DNA of 64,000 bases. Origin: Anthostomella pinea. Taxonomy: Eukaryota > Ascomycota > Sordariomycetes > Xylariales > Xylariaceae. This document shows, one piece after another, positions 1 to 10,052 of this stretch (position 1 is its first letter; every line of letters starts with the position of its first letter). Both the position numbers and the translations under genes were made by a program. A model generated the notes under the pieces. That model did no database searches, was not told where the DNA came from, and was given only the letters and a program-made list of their open reading frames with translations. The stretch lies in NCBI GenBank assembly GCA_963556695.1, contig CAUWAG010000014.1, positions 310,001 to 374,000 of the forward strand, read 5' to 3'.

Positions 1-1026
1 TCTCTGCTCATCTTCTTCCTCGACCGAGCCATCCGACTTGTGCGGACGGGCCTTATCCACTACCAATACCTACCCAATGGCTCGATGGGTTTCCGAGCCG
101 CCCAGGCCTCACTCACTCACTTTTCCGACCCCGAACATGGCGATGTCGTGAGAATGGACTTCGTCCACCCCCAAAATGCGTGGAAAGTCGGCCAGCATTT
201 CTATATCTGCTTCACCGAGTGCAGCATCTGGCAATCCCACCCTTTCACGCCATTGAACCTACCGGAGATACGAAACGGCCTCGTCTCGCACTCGTACATC
301 TTCCGAGCCAAGAAGGGAGAGACCAAGACAGTCGCCGACCTGGCCTTGAAGAAAGCTTCCGCATCCGACAAGGTGACAACCCCACTCATCCTGACCGGAC
401 CATGCGGCGAGTCCATCGTGGAGACCTTGACACCGGATGCGAACGTGCTGTGCGTTGCTGGCGGAACAGGCATTACCTCCGTCCTCCCAGTCTTACTCGG
501 TCTTGTGCAGCAACCAGCGGTGAGGGACCGCAAGATCCAGCTAGTCTGGGCCATTCGGCGAAAGGAAGACATGCATTGGGTTGAGCAGGAAATCAACTCG
601 ATATACAAAGCGGCAAAGTCGCACAATGTCGAGGTGCATATCTACGTGACGAGGGAAGCGAGTAGCAGAAGCCCCTCATTACGAGACGATAAGTCAACAC
701 AGGGCGAAACGCAAGTAAGGGAGGCTAGCGGCCCTTCCTCTGCCGCGACGTCCATCAAGGGGGTCCACACGCACACGCACACATCGATATACGTCCAGAA
801 GATCGGCGGCGAGGGCTTCGACCGGCATCCGGACCTCAAGAAGCTCGTCAACGAGTTCGTCGAGAGCACAGTGGCGGGACCTACGGGGGTGTACGCCAGC
901 GGACCCTGTGGCATGATCAGTGACCTCCGAAGCATCGTCGCGTCGTGCAACTCGGGCACGAAGGTCTGGAGGGGCAATGAGCGGTTTGATGTCAGCTTGA
1001 CGTGCGATGATCGGTTGGAGTGGTGA
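1..1026 (+). CDS. Ferric reductase-type NADPH oxidoreductase, C-terminal part
   Basis: The frame is open from base 1, so the gene is cut by the window edge and the N-terminal ferric-reductase membrane domain lies outside. What remains is the cytosolic flavin and nucleotide half. Seen in sequence: an FAD-binding HPFT motif near position 238, a GGTGIT nucleotide-binding loop near position 460, and a C-terminal GPCGM segment near position 901, in the order typical of fungal FRE-family and NADPH-oxidase-like reductases. Family members pass electrons from NADPH through FAD and heme to extracellular Fe(III) or Cu(II). A Ser/Thr-rich insert with a short His-Thr run (about 760-785) interrupts the nucleotide-binding domain, a common variable loop. 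The family is secure; the exact substrate is not. Confidence 0.85.
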   Translation, partial: SLLIFFLDRAIRLVRTGLIHYQYLPNGSMGFRAAQASLTHFSDPEHGDVVRMDFVHPQNAWKVGQHFYICFTECSIWQSHPFTPLNLPEIRNGLVSHSYIFRAKKGETKTVADLALKKASASDKVTTPLILTGPCGESIVETLTPDANVLCVAGGTGITSVLPVLLGLVQQPAVRDRKIQLVWAIRRKEDMHWVEQEINSIYKAAKSHNVEVHIYVTREASSRSPSLRDDKSTQGETQVREASGPSSAATSIKGVHTHTHTSIYVQKIGGEGFDRHPDLKKLVNEFVESTVAGPTGVYASGPCGMISDLRSIVASCNSGTKVWRGNERFDVSLTCDDRLEW

Positions 1027-1403
1027 TAGATGATAGCGCCTTTGATGAATTATTTAGCGATAATACCATTGATTTTATTTCATGAGCCGCTTCCTGGCCT
1101 GGATACGTCTTCTTTACAGCATATCTTGACATGTACATTGGTTCAGTGGGATGGTATGAGGAATGATGTCCATCAAAGCGCACGTAAATTAGGGAGCTTG
1201 GTCGAATGTGAGTCGGATGACTTAATACCGCGGAGCCATCCATGTGGCAAGCTACATATAACAGAAATCACACCTCGAGTCTCGCAGACGACGGTCATCT
1301 TCATGACAAACTTAAACCCCGGGGACCAAGAAGCCGTCCAATTCCAAGTAACAGTCCAGAGCATCTCACCACATCCGCACTGCCCCAAACATCCCAAACC
1401 AGC

Positions 1404-2070
1404 CTACTCACTCTCATCATCATCCTCCACCTCAATCCCAAGCAAAGCCCACTTCTCCTCCTTAATCGTCGGGAACCTCTCGACCTCCAAACTTGCCTTG
1501 CCCCTCGTCTCAACCTCAATATCGACAAGCTGCCGGAAGAACCCCGTGTTGGGCCTGACGTCTGGGCGGGCGCGCACCAGTAGTGCTAGGGCCTCTTTGA
1601 GGCTTAGGTTGCACTCGTGGACTAGATAGTAGGCGATTACGGTCGCGGAGCGGGAGACGCCTGCTTCGCAGTGGACTATGATTTTGGGGTCTTTGGGGTC
1701 TTCGGTGTGTGTACCCTTGGCGTCCTTGGTGTCCTTGGTGTCCTTGGTGTCCTTGGTACCGAGTGAGGTTGAGGAGGAGCAGCGCATGGCCTCGTTATAA
1801 TACAAGCCGCGCGCTCGACGACATCCGCGATGGGCGCGCGCTCGATGTCCTCTAGGGCCAGGCGGTGGTACGTTATCGAGGGGTCGCGGGCGTCGTCGTC
1901 ATCGGCCGGGGCGCAACCAATGGAGAGGATGTGAGTTATTCCGTGCGCGAGGGCCTTTTTGGGCGCGCTAGCGGCGCGGGGACCTGGGTAGAGGTAGGGG
2001 AGGATGGGAACGGGCCTTGACAGTGGCTTGTTCTGGTGGCCTTAGGGTTTTTTTCTGGGAAGGAGGCATG
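1404..2070 (-). CDS. Dual-specificity protein phosphatase, reading frame broken
   Basis: The minus strand encodes a DSP catalytic core in two frames. The upstream part (about 2045 down to 1812) reads ILPYLYPGPRAAS, then an ITHILSIG strand and an LEDIER segment carrying the likely general-acid Asp. The downstream part (1805-1404) has YYNEAM, then the P-loop HCEAGVSRSATV (the HCxxGxxR signature), then a conserved helix. Between them the frame shifts by one base near 1810, and the nearest ATG (2070, MPPSQKK) is also out of frame with the core. No convincing GT..AG intron bridges either break. An insert coding for Thr-Lys-Asp repeats lies between the halves. Active-site residues are present, so either the gene has undetected introns, the assembly has indels, or it is a recent pseudogene. 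The fold call is strong; the gene model is not. Confidence 0.55.
1715..1757. repeat. 9-bp tandem minisatellite in the phosphatase
   Basis: About five copies of a CCTTGGTGT-like nonamer run head to tail. On the minus strand they encode Thr-Lys-Asp repeats between the two halves of the phosphatase core. Such repeats vary in copy number, and because the unit is a multiple of three, changes here keep the frame. Confidence 0.8.
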
Positions 2071-2591
2071 GTGGGCGGTCTGGTCGGAGGAGCTGTGTAA
2101 TGTCTAGTGAGGGGGGTTCGGTGGTGGTGGATTTTGGAACGAGCAGGTGAGGATGGGGGTCTGAGGGTCCAGTTCGGAATCGAAAGGTTTATGTTATTGG
2201 GGTTTATGAGAAGGAGTCTTGTCTGGGGTTTGGCGAAGGGGGTAGAGTACATAGGTCATCGTGTACTGATTCATTTGCCGCCTTGAGTGACTGCGAGGCG
2301 AGGTGTCACGGAACGAGTTTGCACGGGCTGGGCACACGTGTAGGTGTCAAGAAACGTCTCAGGTATCATGGTGATTCCGGGTGAGTGGACTGTCTGTTTG
2401 GCGTTTGAATCCCGGAATGGCTGTGGCGGGAGTCTGGCTGACGACCTTCTCGTGCTTCTGACGGTTTGAATTTTTGCGGGATGGCGTGCGACCACAAAGA
2501 AATCTACCGCATGATGCAAATGAGAGAATGGATAGCTTGCGCCCTGACACTGTCTTCAATTTATACGCTCATCGCAGCCTCCTCTCATTCC

Positions 2592-3722
2592 CTATGCCTC
2601 CCGCCTTCGCAGAGCGACCACAGTCAAAGCATTAGGCCACACATCGAACGGCGGATTGCCCGTATGAATCAGAGGCTTTTCGTTGTTGTCGCGACGAAGC
2701 ACCTCGATGACCGTATCAAACTTCTCTCCGTAGGTCTCGCCACGTGTTTTCCTCTCGCCAGTCGTGGGGTCGATTGACCGCCCCCAGATGAACGCAGTTC
2801 TTCATGATGTTGGGAACACTTGTGCTGTACAGGAAGCGGACCACATCGACGACCCCTTCCTCAAGCATCCGGCGCACCTCTATTGGGGCCCGGGCACTAT
2901 GCCACTGCTTCTCGTGGCTGGTTGCCGGAACGTGGATGGCGATCTCACTTAGTCGTGGGAGCGCTCGTCGAAGCAGTGCCGCAAACGGAGTAGACTGGCT
3001 GTTTCTTTGCTTGGACCAGGCAACCTGGTTGCCACGTTCGTCCATAACAAAGACGCCTGCAGTCAGCACCACCGACCGAATGCGCTGGCGCACGGCATCT
3101 GGAATCCTCCTCAAGAAAGACGCGGACTCTTGCGACGATAGGTTGAACACGAAGGGGCTGCTCATACAGTGCTCAAGCATCAAGGATGCACTGGCTGCTG
3201 GAACACATCGCCTTTGAGTGAGCTTTTGATGGCGGCATGTAGCGCCTCTTGGACGACTATGAGCCTCGGACGGAGTTCGCCGAATATCTGGCGGGAAACC
3301 AGTAGAAGAGGTGTGAAGGTTGATAGCCTGTACGCAAGGATCGGGTTCTCGCTCGTTTTCCATTCCGGTACATCCCTTTCTTCGTCGTCGTCATACCACC
3401 CATCACGGATGTCTTCATCGTATTCGTCGCCGTCATCTCCCCAGTGATAGGGGTAGGTATCCTCGTCATCTTCGTCTTCGTCTTCATCGTCCCACCGCTT
3501 CTCGTGGCGCTTTCTTATCTTCCGACGGTTCACAGGTGGGAAGCAAAGCCCAGTGTCATTGACCTATAACTCATCCGACCACTCTTGGCCACCGGCCAGC
3601 TCGAGTTCATGCCGTGCGGTGTGGTGGAAGACAAGACGGGATTCGATGACGTACTGGTAGACCCTGTCACGCACGTTTCTTGGCAGTTCCAGGAGAACGG
3701 ACCGGCGTTGGGGTTGCTTCAT
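2592..3722 (-). pseudogene. Decayed F-box/2EXR-like gene
   Basis: The minus strand starts with MKQPQRRS followed by LLELPRNVRDRVYQYV, the N-terminal pattern of the large fungal F-box-like/2EXR family. It continues through an acidic insert and LLLVSRQIFGEL, then SPFVFNLSSQ and a C-terminal part ending at 2592. Three lesions interrupt it: an in-frame TAG at 3564-3566, a frame change near 3160-3185, and another near 2795-2805. Past the last one the frame TAFIWGRSIDPTTGE resumes and stays open to the stop. The TAG is followed in frame by VNDTGLCFPPVN, so it could be a CAG-to-TAG change. The family's biochemical role is poorly known; members are often proposed to act in SCF ubiquitin ligases. The family call is by pattern; the decay is read directly. 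Confidence 0.65.
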
Positions 3723-4852
3723 CGTGATTGACGTACATAATATTGACCCAGGATTCAGAAAGATGTCGGGTGTCGGTGATGAGGTGTCACCCCGCCCAAA
3801 ATGGGGGCCGCTCGAGCTACCGCCTTTTCTAAGCAACCCCGCTAGATTCCTCACGGATCACCGGCTTGGGCACGGACGTTACCTGCTCAGACTCTCCAGT
3901 CTCATTGGTTCTAGAATCCCGGGAAGCATGTCTTGTTATGCACGTCATCTTGTCAGACGATAAGGATTCCGGTGTGAAAAAACTTGGCTTGGCGAACTTG
4001 TGGTCCGTGAGGTTGCCAGTGGCCACCAGCAAGCTACAGAGTGTCTCTTATACACGAGGTTCCCAGCGAGACGCCCGGACACCTGTGGTTTCAGGTGAAC
4101 CCAGCTGTCAGCTATCCTGTCGGTTGGGCCGGGAATGCTACCCAAGGTAGAAGGTACTTTTGTACTGTTTCTAGTACCTGAGTGACCTTCTGTATGGGCA
4201 AGCGGAACATGTAGAATACAGACCAACACCCTATCGTGACATGGTCCCGTTTTGGAGCCTTGCTGGAAGGCATACACCTCCCTTCTCTGCTCTAGCAGCT
4301 TAGTAGGATAACACAACGGGGAGAGCTACTACTGCAATCCGTATGCGTTGTTTTTATTTGGAATTCACATTGACGCCCCCAATACCAAGACATCAGAGGC
4401 AGATTGGCTACGACATAGAGGCAGTCAGAGCTACGATATACAGTCAGACAGGCTAAGCAGCCCTGATGTAGGTAGGTTCGGATCCCGGCAATACACAAGC
4501 CTCACAACTTACAAGCTGGTATACGGTATACCACGTGTAGTTCAGCACGCCAAGCCCGCTGCGGCTGTCAGCTTGGCTTGCGTGTCTGGCCCAATAACGT
4601 TGCAATATTGCTTACCTCGTATTGCTTCGTGCAGGAGATCGGCGCTGCCACCTCCCATAACCGCCGTAGCGCGCAGCCATGGGCTTTTCCAATTCGCGAC
4701 CGAGAGTCCTCGTGATGTTTTTTTTTATCCTGCTCCAGTTATCTATTTACCTTTTCGTCTGTCTCGTCTGTCTCGCTGTCGTTTTCTCTTTCGTTTGCTT
4801 TTTCCTCTGCCTTGTGTACTCTACTCTAATCGTAATACTTGCTCCCTATACC
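3723..4852. other. Intergenic, no gene seen
   Basis: Only short overlapping open frames with no recognisable motif occur here. The last 130 bp before the WSC hydrolase ATG are strongly pyrimidine-rich (TTTTCC/CTGTCTC runs), as is common in fungal promoters and 5' leaders. Confidence 0.5.
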
Positions 4853-6454
4853 ATGCGTCGCCCCATTTCAGCCGCGGTCTTGGCGGCCGCCGGCCTCGTT
4901 GGCAATGCACACGGCCAGTGCCAAGAGGTTGTCCCAGGCCAATATACTGGGACTCCCTTCCAAAACAACCTGACATCAACACATGAGCTCTCCGAGATCA
5001 CCTTCTTCAAGATCAAGGACCCATCAGGTCAACATCTCTGCACAGCCGATGCTGCAGGGGACCTCAGTCTCCTCGCCTATCAGTCGCTCAACACGACCCT
5101 AGGACGGCCTGTCAACACCGACATAAAGCGTGCCATAATCGTCATCCACGGCGCGTTAGACGACCCATGGAACTACCACTCAGCCATGATCCAGGCGCTA
5201 CAGATGGTCACCAACGATGATATCAGCCCGGACACTGTTGCTATAACCGCGCCATACTTCCCGAACGATGGCGACGCAGGTGGTGGCTTCCCTTACGACC
5301 CGAGTGGTACTACCCCAGCAGAAAAGTATCCGTCTCCAGCTTTGGCCTGGTACTTTGACAACTGGTCCGGCGGTGCCCATAACCAGTATCCTCCCAACAC
5401 GAAAACTGTGTCTTCCTTCGACGTACTGGACCAGATCGTTCAGTGGTATGGCAACAAGGCAATGTTCCCCAACATCAACCAAATTATCATTGCCGGCCAC
5501 TCGATGGGCGGGCAGATGGCGCAACGATATGCCGCTATTGGTAAGACCGGAGCTCAGCTCGGCATCACCACGCCAGTTAGCTACTGGATCGGGGATCCGA
5601 ACAGCTTCGTGTGGTTCGCGACAGACCGCCCGGAATCCACTGGGAAGTGCGCCGCTTTCGACAACTACCGCGAGGGCTTCACGAACTACAGCGCCTATGG
5701 CACGCCGCAGTCTACGGCTATGACGTACAACTCCGCCTTGGTTGCAGCTGGCCGGGATGCCATCCTGGCCAACTTCCAGAGCAGGACCATTGCGTACGCT
5801 CGCGCCACCCTGGACAAGGGTGACTACAACAAGGACAACTCGTGTAGCTTCTACACGACGGGTGCGGACCGCAACGAGCGCTTTTTTGAGTTCATAAAGC
5901 GCTTCCCTACCACGTGCCCCGACCCCGCCGGCGCCTGCAAGACGGTCGACATCGTCGTCGCCAAGCACGATGCCCCGTCCCTGTTCCAGGCACCGTCCGG
6001 CCTGACCCGCCTGTTCTATGACAACTGGGACGGCTCCGGCAACCGCGCCTTCGACTTTGGCTACCCGCGCCACGCCCCCTACGACGACCCCTACCCGGAC
6101 CCGTCGCAGGCCGGGCAGCCCCTCGTCGACGAGGACAACTCTACCTACGCCGGCGGCAAGACCTTCCGCGGCTGCTTCACCGACGTCGACAAAGCCCAGA
6201 GCGTCCCCTCGCTGCCCATCTCGGCATACGTGGGGACGCTGAACTCCAAAACCTACTGCAGCAGCCTTTGCACCCAGCAGGGATACAGCATCGCTGGCGT
6301 CAGCTACGAGAACTGCTACTGCGGCAACGCCCTGGGCAGCCAGACCTCTATGGTGGTCGTGACGTCGTGCGAGGGTTCCTGCCCCGCGGGCCCCTCGACT
6401 GCTTTCTGTGGTGGGCCCAGTCGGCTGTCCATCTTCTCTAGCATTGACCTGTAA
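4853..6454 (+). CDS. Secreted alpha/beta hydrolase with C-terminal WSC domain
   Basis: This is a single-exon gene of 533 residues. The frame stays open upstream to 4679, but the ATG at 4853 gives a clean signal peptide (MRRPISAAVLAAAGLVGNAHG) and is preferred. Residues from about 80 to 420 form an alpha/beta hydrolase domain with the nucleophile elbow GHSMGGQ (Ser about 217) after the strand IIIA. From about residue 437 to the end there is a Cys-rich WSC domain (FRGCFTD, CSSLC, YENCYCGN, CPAG), a module linked to binding of cell-wall carbohydrate. The pairing suggests a secreted esterase or lipase-like enzyme held at a polysaccharide surface; the substrate cannot be read from sequence. The gene points toward the O-methyltransferase/P450 block. 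Confidence 0.85.
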   Translation: MRRPISAAVLAAAGLVGNAHGQCQEVVPGQYTGTPFQNNLTSTHELSEITFFKIKDPSGQHLCTADAAGDLSLLAYQSLNTTLGRPVNTDIKRAIIVIHGALDDPWNYHSAMIQALQMVTNDDISPDTVAITAPYFPNDGDAGGGFPYDPSGTTPAEKYPSPALAWYFDNWSGGAHNQYPPNTKTVSSFDVLDQIVQWYGNKAMFPNINQIIIAGHSMGGQMAQRYAAIGKTGAQLGITTPVSYWIGDPNSFVWFATDRPESTGKCAAFDNYREGFTNYSAYGTPQSTAMTYNSALVAAGRDAILANFQSRTIAYARATLDKGDYNKDNSCSFYTTGADRNERFFEFIKRFPTTCPDPAGACKTVDIVVAKHDAPSLFQAPSGLTRLFYDNWDGSGNRAFDFGYPRHAPYDDPYPDPSQAGQPLVDEDNSTYAGGKTFRGCFTDVDKAQSVPSLPISAYVGTLNSKTYCSSLCTQQGYSIAGVSYENCYCGNALGSQTSMVVVTSCEGSCPAGPSTAFCGGPSRLSIFSSIDL

Positions 6455-7046
6455 ATTGGGGAAGCGCCTGGTAACGAATAATCTGTTGGAAGTTCTATGT
6501 AAAACGCATTTTTTTGTATTTTATATCCGTCTAGTGGGCTGCATGGGTATATATTGGCTTGGGTTGATATAGCAACATGTCGTTTCTTGTACTATAACCG
6601 TAATGATACATAATGATACTTTTTGGACAGAGGTTTACAGCATCAAGCTGGGAGTATAGGAACTGAACTTACTACCCACGCTGCCAGCCGCCCCTCCCTC
6701 TCCCACCCCAAAATCGACATGAACTCACAGCTGCCTTTCAACAATCTCCGTCGTCGATGAAACGGAAAACGCTGAAACCATTACATTCGCCCTTGCGCAA
6801 TAGCTCGTCTTGGTGTTGAATACTGATGACTTCGCATCCACGGCAGACCGTACAGCATACCGCGTTGCTTGCCCCGGTTATCAGACACATGCTTCTCGAC
6901 CCCCTCAACACAAGCACGCGCAGCTTTTCTCCACAGCTTCACTTAAGGCGCTGCCTCATCTCGAGTCGCCATAGAAGTCTGCTACGGGGGCGACAGAATG
7001 GAGGGGGAAAAACGGAGGCGTAAGCCAAGTCTAAGCCAAGTCCTTG
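6455..7046. other. Intergenic, no gene seen
   Basis: This stretch holds the 3' flank of the WSC hydrolase and an AT-rich patch around 6480-6620. I see no coding pattern, and no sign of the missing N-terminal half of the O-methyltransferase whose C-terminal remnant follows. Confidence 0.5.
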
Positions 7047-7403
7047 GCGGGGAACACGAAAGATTCTACGTGTACTTCCTACGCTGGGTCTTTCATGACT
7101 GGAGTGCCAAGTATTGCGTTAAGATACTGCAGTCACTACCTAGTGCCCGGTGGGAGGAAAAGTGGGAGGGTTCTCGTGGGCGACATCTGCATTCCTGGGC
7201 CGGGGCAGGAGGGCATTCCCGCCGATCGCGGACTCTGGCAGATGGATATCTCGGTAAAGGCTTTCAACAATGCCAGAGAACGTGATGCTACGACATGAGC
7301 GATGTTCTTTACAGCAGCGGACTCGAAGTTCGAGTTCCTAGGTGTCACCTTGCCAGTAGGGGCGAGGATGGCAATCAATCGTTCTGAGAGTGTGGACGGG
7401 TGA
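7047..7403 (+). pseudogene. O-methyltransferase C-terminal remnant
   Basis: The region encodes the conserved C-terminal third of a fungal SAM-dependent O-methyltransferase. The hallmark VYFLRWVFHDWS comes first, then a VPGGR/RVLVGDICIPG strand, NNARER, and a final FEFLGVTLPVGARMAI segment. The frame changes once near 7135-7145, and an in-frame TGA at 7296-7298 separates ARERDATT from AMFFTAADS. The SAM-binding and dimerisation parts expected upstream are absent, so this is a truncated, non-functional remnant. It lies tail to tail with the P450, 54 bp from its stop. O-methyltransferases and P450s are frequent partners in fungal secondary-metabolite clusters, so this may be the trace of one. 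Confidence 0.75.
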
Positions 7404-7457
7404 CGAGCAACGAGCCAGACTCCGAAGACGGCCTTCGTTCAATCCCCATTCATTCAT

Positions 7458-9409
7458 TCAAGCCTCTTCACATACCAGCGTGACCTGGTCGGCATCCTTC
7501 AGCCTCAACAGCATCTCCAGGTCGACATCGTTAAGACAGGAATCAACCCGCCCAAGAGCCCCTTCATCGCTCTCCCCCGATTGCTTCTTCGCCGAGATAC
7601 GGTGTCCTCCAAACAGGCTCGCCAACACAGCCACGCCCTCGACCTCGGCGAACTTCTTACCGGGGCATATCTGCGGGCCTTCACCCCATGGGAAGAAGAT
7701 ACTTTTGCTCGGCTCGGAGAACTGTTCTCTGACCAGCTGGTCAGGTGAAGGTGAAGGGGAGCCGATGGGAGCGGAGTTGGAGATCCATCGCGAGGGCTGC
7801 CAAACATTGCCGTCTGACCAGTACTGTGGGTGCACCTGCATCGCTCGAAGGTTTACAGTGAGGTTGACTCCCTCTGGTATGTAAAGAGTGCGATCGCCAA
7901 TGCGGAGGTGTTGCGTCCCGTTGGACGTGATGGACGGGAGGGCCGGCACCGGCGGGTACAAGCGCAGTGTCTCGTATATGACGGCTCGGCAGCGCTTAAG
8001 CTGCGGGAAAAGGTCATTGTAGTCACAGGCCTCTAGGGGCCGATCTCCGGTGACATATGCAATCTCGGAGGCCACCCAGGCTTGGACATCCGGGCGTGAA
8101 GCTAGGAGTAGCATCGCGAATGCTAGAGTGTTGGCTGTGGTATCATGGCCAGCGAAGTTGATGACGAACAGGTTGCCGAAGACCTCGTCTGCGGAGAGGC
8201 CTTTCTTGGCGCCCCGGAGGTCTGAATCTGATGCAGTAGCGGCGCCCTGATGGGGCATGTTGGCTGCGCGCACGAGGGACGTCATGATGGTGCCAGAACC
8301 GGGCTTGCCCTGCTGTAGTGCTGTGGTCTCCTTGTCGAGCATCTCAACCATATGGCGCTCGAAAGCAATCCCAGCATTGCCGATTCTAGCCCACCTTCCT
8401 GGCATCATGCGGAGGATACGGAACGGTACCAGCATCAGGAATGATATCATCAAGGACAGTCTGCAAAGAGTCACGGTAGCTCCCGATCTCGTCTGTTGCG
8501 GGTTCCGCGGAGCCGCGGAAGTCGTACGATCTTCGGAATCCGGTGGCCGCGAGGACGTTGAGCGAGAGCGTCCGCGTGTCTTTCTGGTAACTCGGAATGC
8601 CGGTCGAGCGTGCGCTGGACCATGAGTGCAGCATGCCCTTGGCTTGACGAACGGACTCTTCCCAGACGAACTTCATGATCGTCTCGTTGAATGGAGTGGC
8701 CATGACTTTGCGGTGGCGAGGCCAGTCGTCCCATTTGGCAGTTGATATGCAGGGGCCGTAGAGCTCCAAGAGCGCTGTGTTTGATCAGCTAAGTTCTTTC
8801 TATCAGGCCAGTAACGGGTCTCATGTACATACCCAACTCTTTGGCAGGTCGCTGGAAATCGCCACGTCGAGTTACAATATCGTGGATAGTGTCGGGATCT
8901 GCAAAGTGCATGTTGATGGCTATGGGTGATACCAGCGCCCAGACTGGGCCCAGCTGTACATGAGCCTCTGCCCGCTCGGCGAAGTACCATCCCCGGCGCG
9001 AGAAGCGGACGAATCGTGGATAAGATGACCATGAGAAGGGAAGTCCATCGAGAAACTTCCAGACATGAGGCTGGAGGATGATCCAAAAGACGTTGTTGGA
9101 ATCAATGGGGAGGCGCACGATGGGCACTTTGAGACTGCGAGCTTTGCGCACGTTGGTCTCTAAGCAAGCGATAGACCACGCAATGTAGGCCACAGCGCAG
9201 CCGAGAAAGAGGTCCCTAACATGTTGGTATTCTTGGGGGCCGCTTCGATGATACTGCTGAGTGCTCTCGCTCGCAATAAGGCTTGATTTGGGTTGGTTCG
9301 TGGAGAGTAGGAAGTAGTGGTGGTAGCGTGGTCGTGTCAAATGCCTGAAGGTTCTTTTCGACTTCATGCGGTTGGGACCTGGGTTGCGGATCACCAACCT
9401 ACAAAACAC
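7458..9409 (-). CDS. Cytochrome P450 monooxygenase with one frame break
   Basis: On the minus strand the N-terminus holds a hydrophobic anchor (LFLGCAVAYIAWSIACLE). A GTATGT..AG intron spans 8775-8832 and splices KEL to LLELYGPCIS. Then come the helix C region (WPRHRKVMATPF), helix I AGHDTTANT, the ExxR helix ETLRLYP, and the heme loop FPWGEGPQICPGKKF with its axial Cys. The frame shifts by one base near 8435, between SLQTVLDDI and SFLMLVPFRILR. No intron can explain this because the two frames overlap there. The start is uncertain: the ATG at 9409 and one 14 codons later are both upstream of the anchor. Members insert oxygen into small molecules at the ER. All catalytic motifs survive, so the break is either recent or an assembly indel. 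Confidence 0.8.
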
Positions 9410-10052
9410 TCCCCTGTCGTGTAAGCTGATGTTGGCAGCGTGCAGGTGCCGTGAACAATGTTGTTGTTGTTGTTGTTGTTGTCGTACTACTGCTACAGCT
9501 GACAGCTACGCGGAAGGCCTGATCTAGCTATAGGGCACGGACCACGTGACCTCCAACAGCTGACATTCCTGCTGATTGCCGGGCATCAGGCAATTTCGGT
9601 TCCGGGGGGACGGTACCGACTGAGAATTGCCGCTACAAGCCTCGTCAGTCTTGTTCTCCCCCCCCAAATACGTGATCGTGACGAATCCGTGGATCACTCG
9701 TCAGGAAGAGGCCGCATAATATCCATATCTGCGTTTTCTGGTAGGTCGTACTTGACGAGCTGACGGTGGCACGGGATCTCATAGTCCTAATCTTGACCTC
9801 TTGTAAGCCGAGTACCACTTCTTGCTGGTGGACTTACCACGGTTTAGTAACTTAATTTGACCGTGAGTTCAAAGGGCAATATTACTGGAGAGGAAGGATG
9901 GAGCGGCATTCATCCGAAAATTAGACTTATTTCCTACACGTAGTTTTATGTTGACTCTGTCGCTGAACCCAAGTACATTTTGCCCCTATTCATAACCCGC
10001 CGATCGCACATAGCCGTTCGACCATTGACTGTCAAAGACGAGATCTCATTTG
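9410..10052. other. Intergenic with a (GTT)n microsatellite
   Basis: No gene is seen. A GTT trinucleotide run of about eight units lies at 9459-9482, close to the 5' end of the P450, followed by a palindromic-looking CAGCTGACAGCT patch near 9497-9508. Confidence 0.6.

Noticed and set aside
5198..6073. 291-codon minus-strand frame over the WSC hydrolase
   Set aside because: Antisense shadow; no motif, and the plus strand has signal peptide, GHSMGG and WSC domain.
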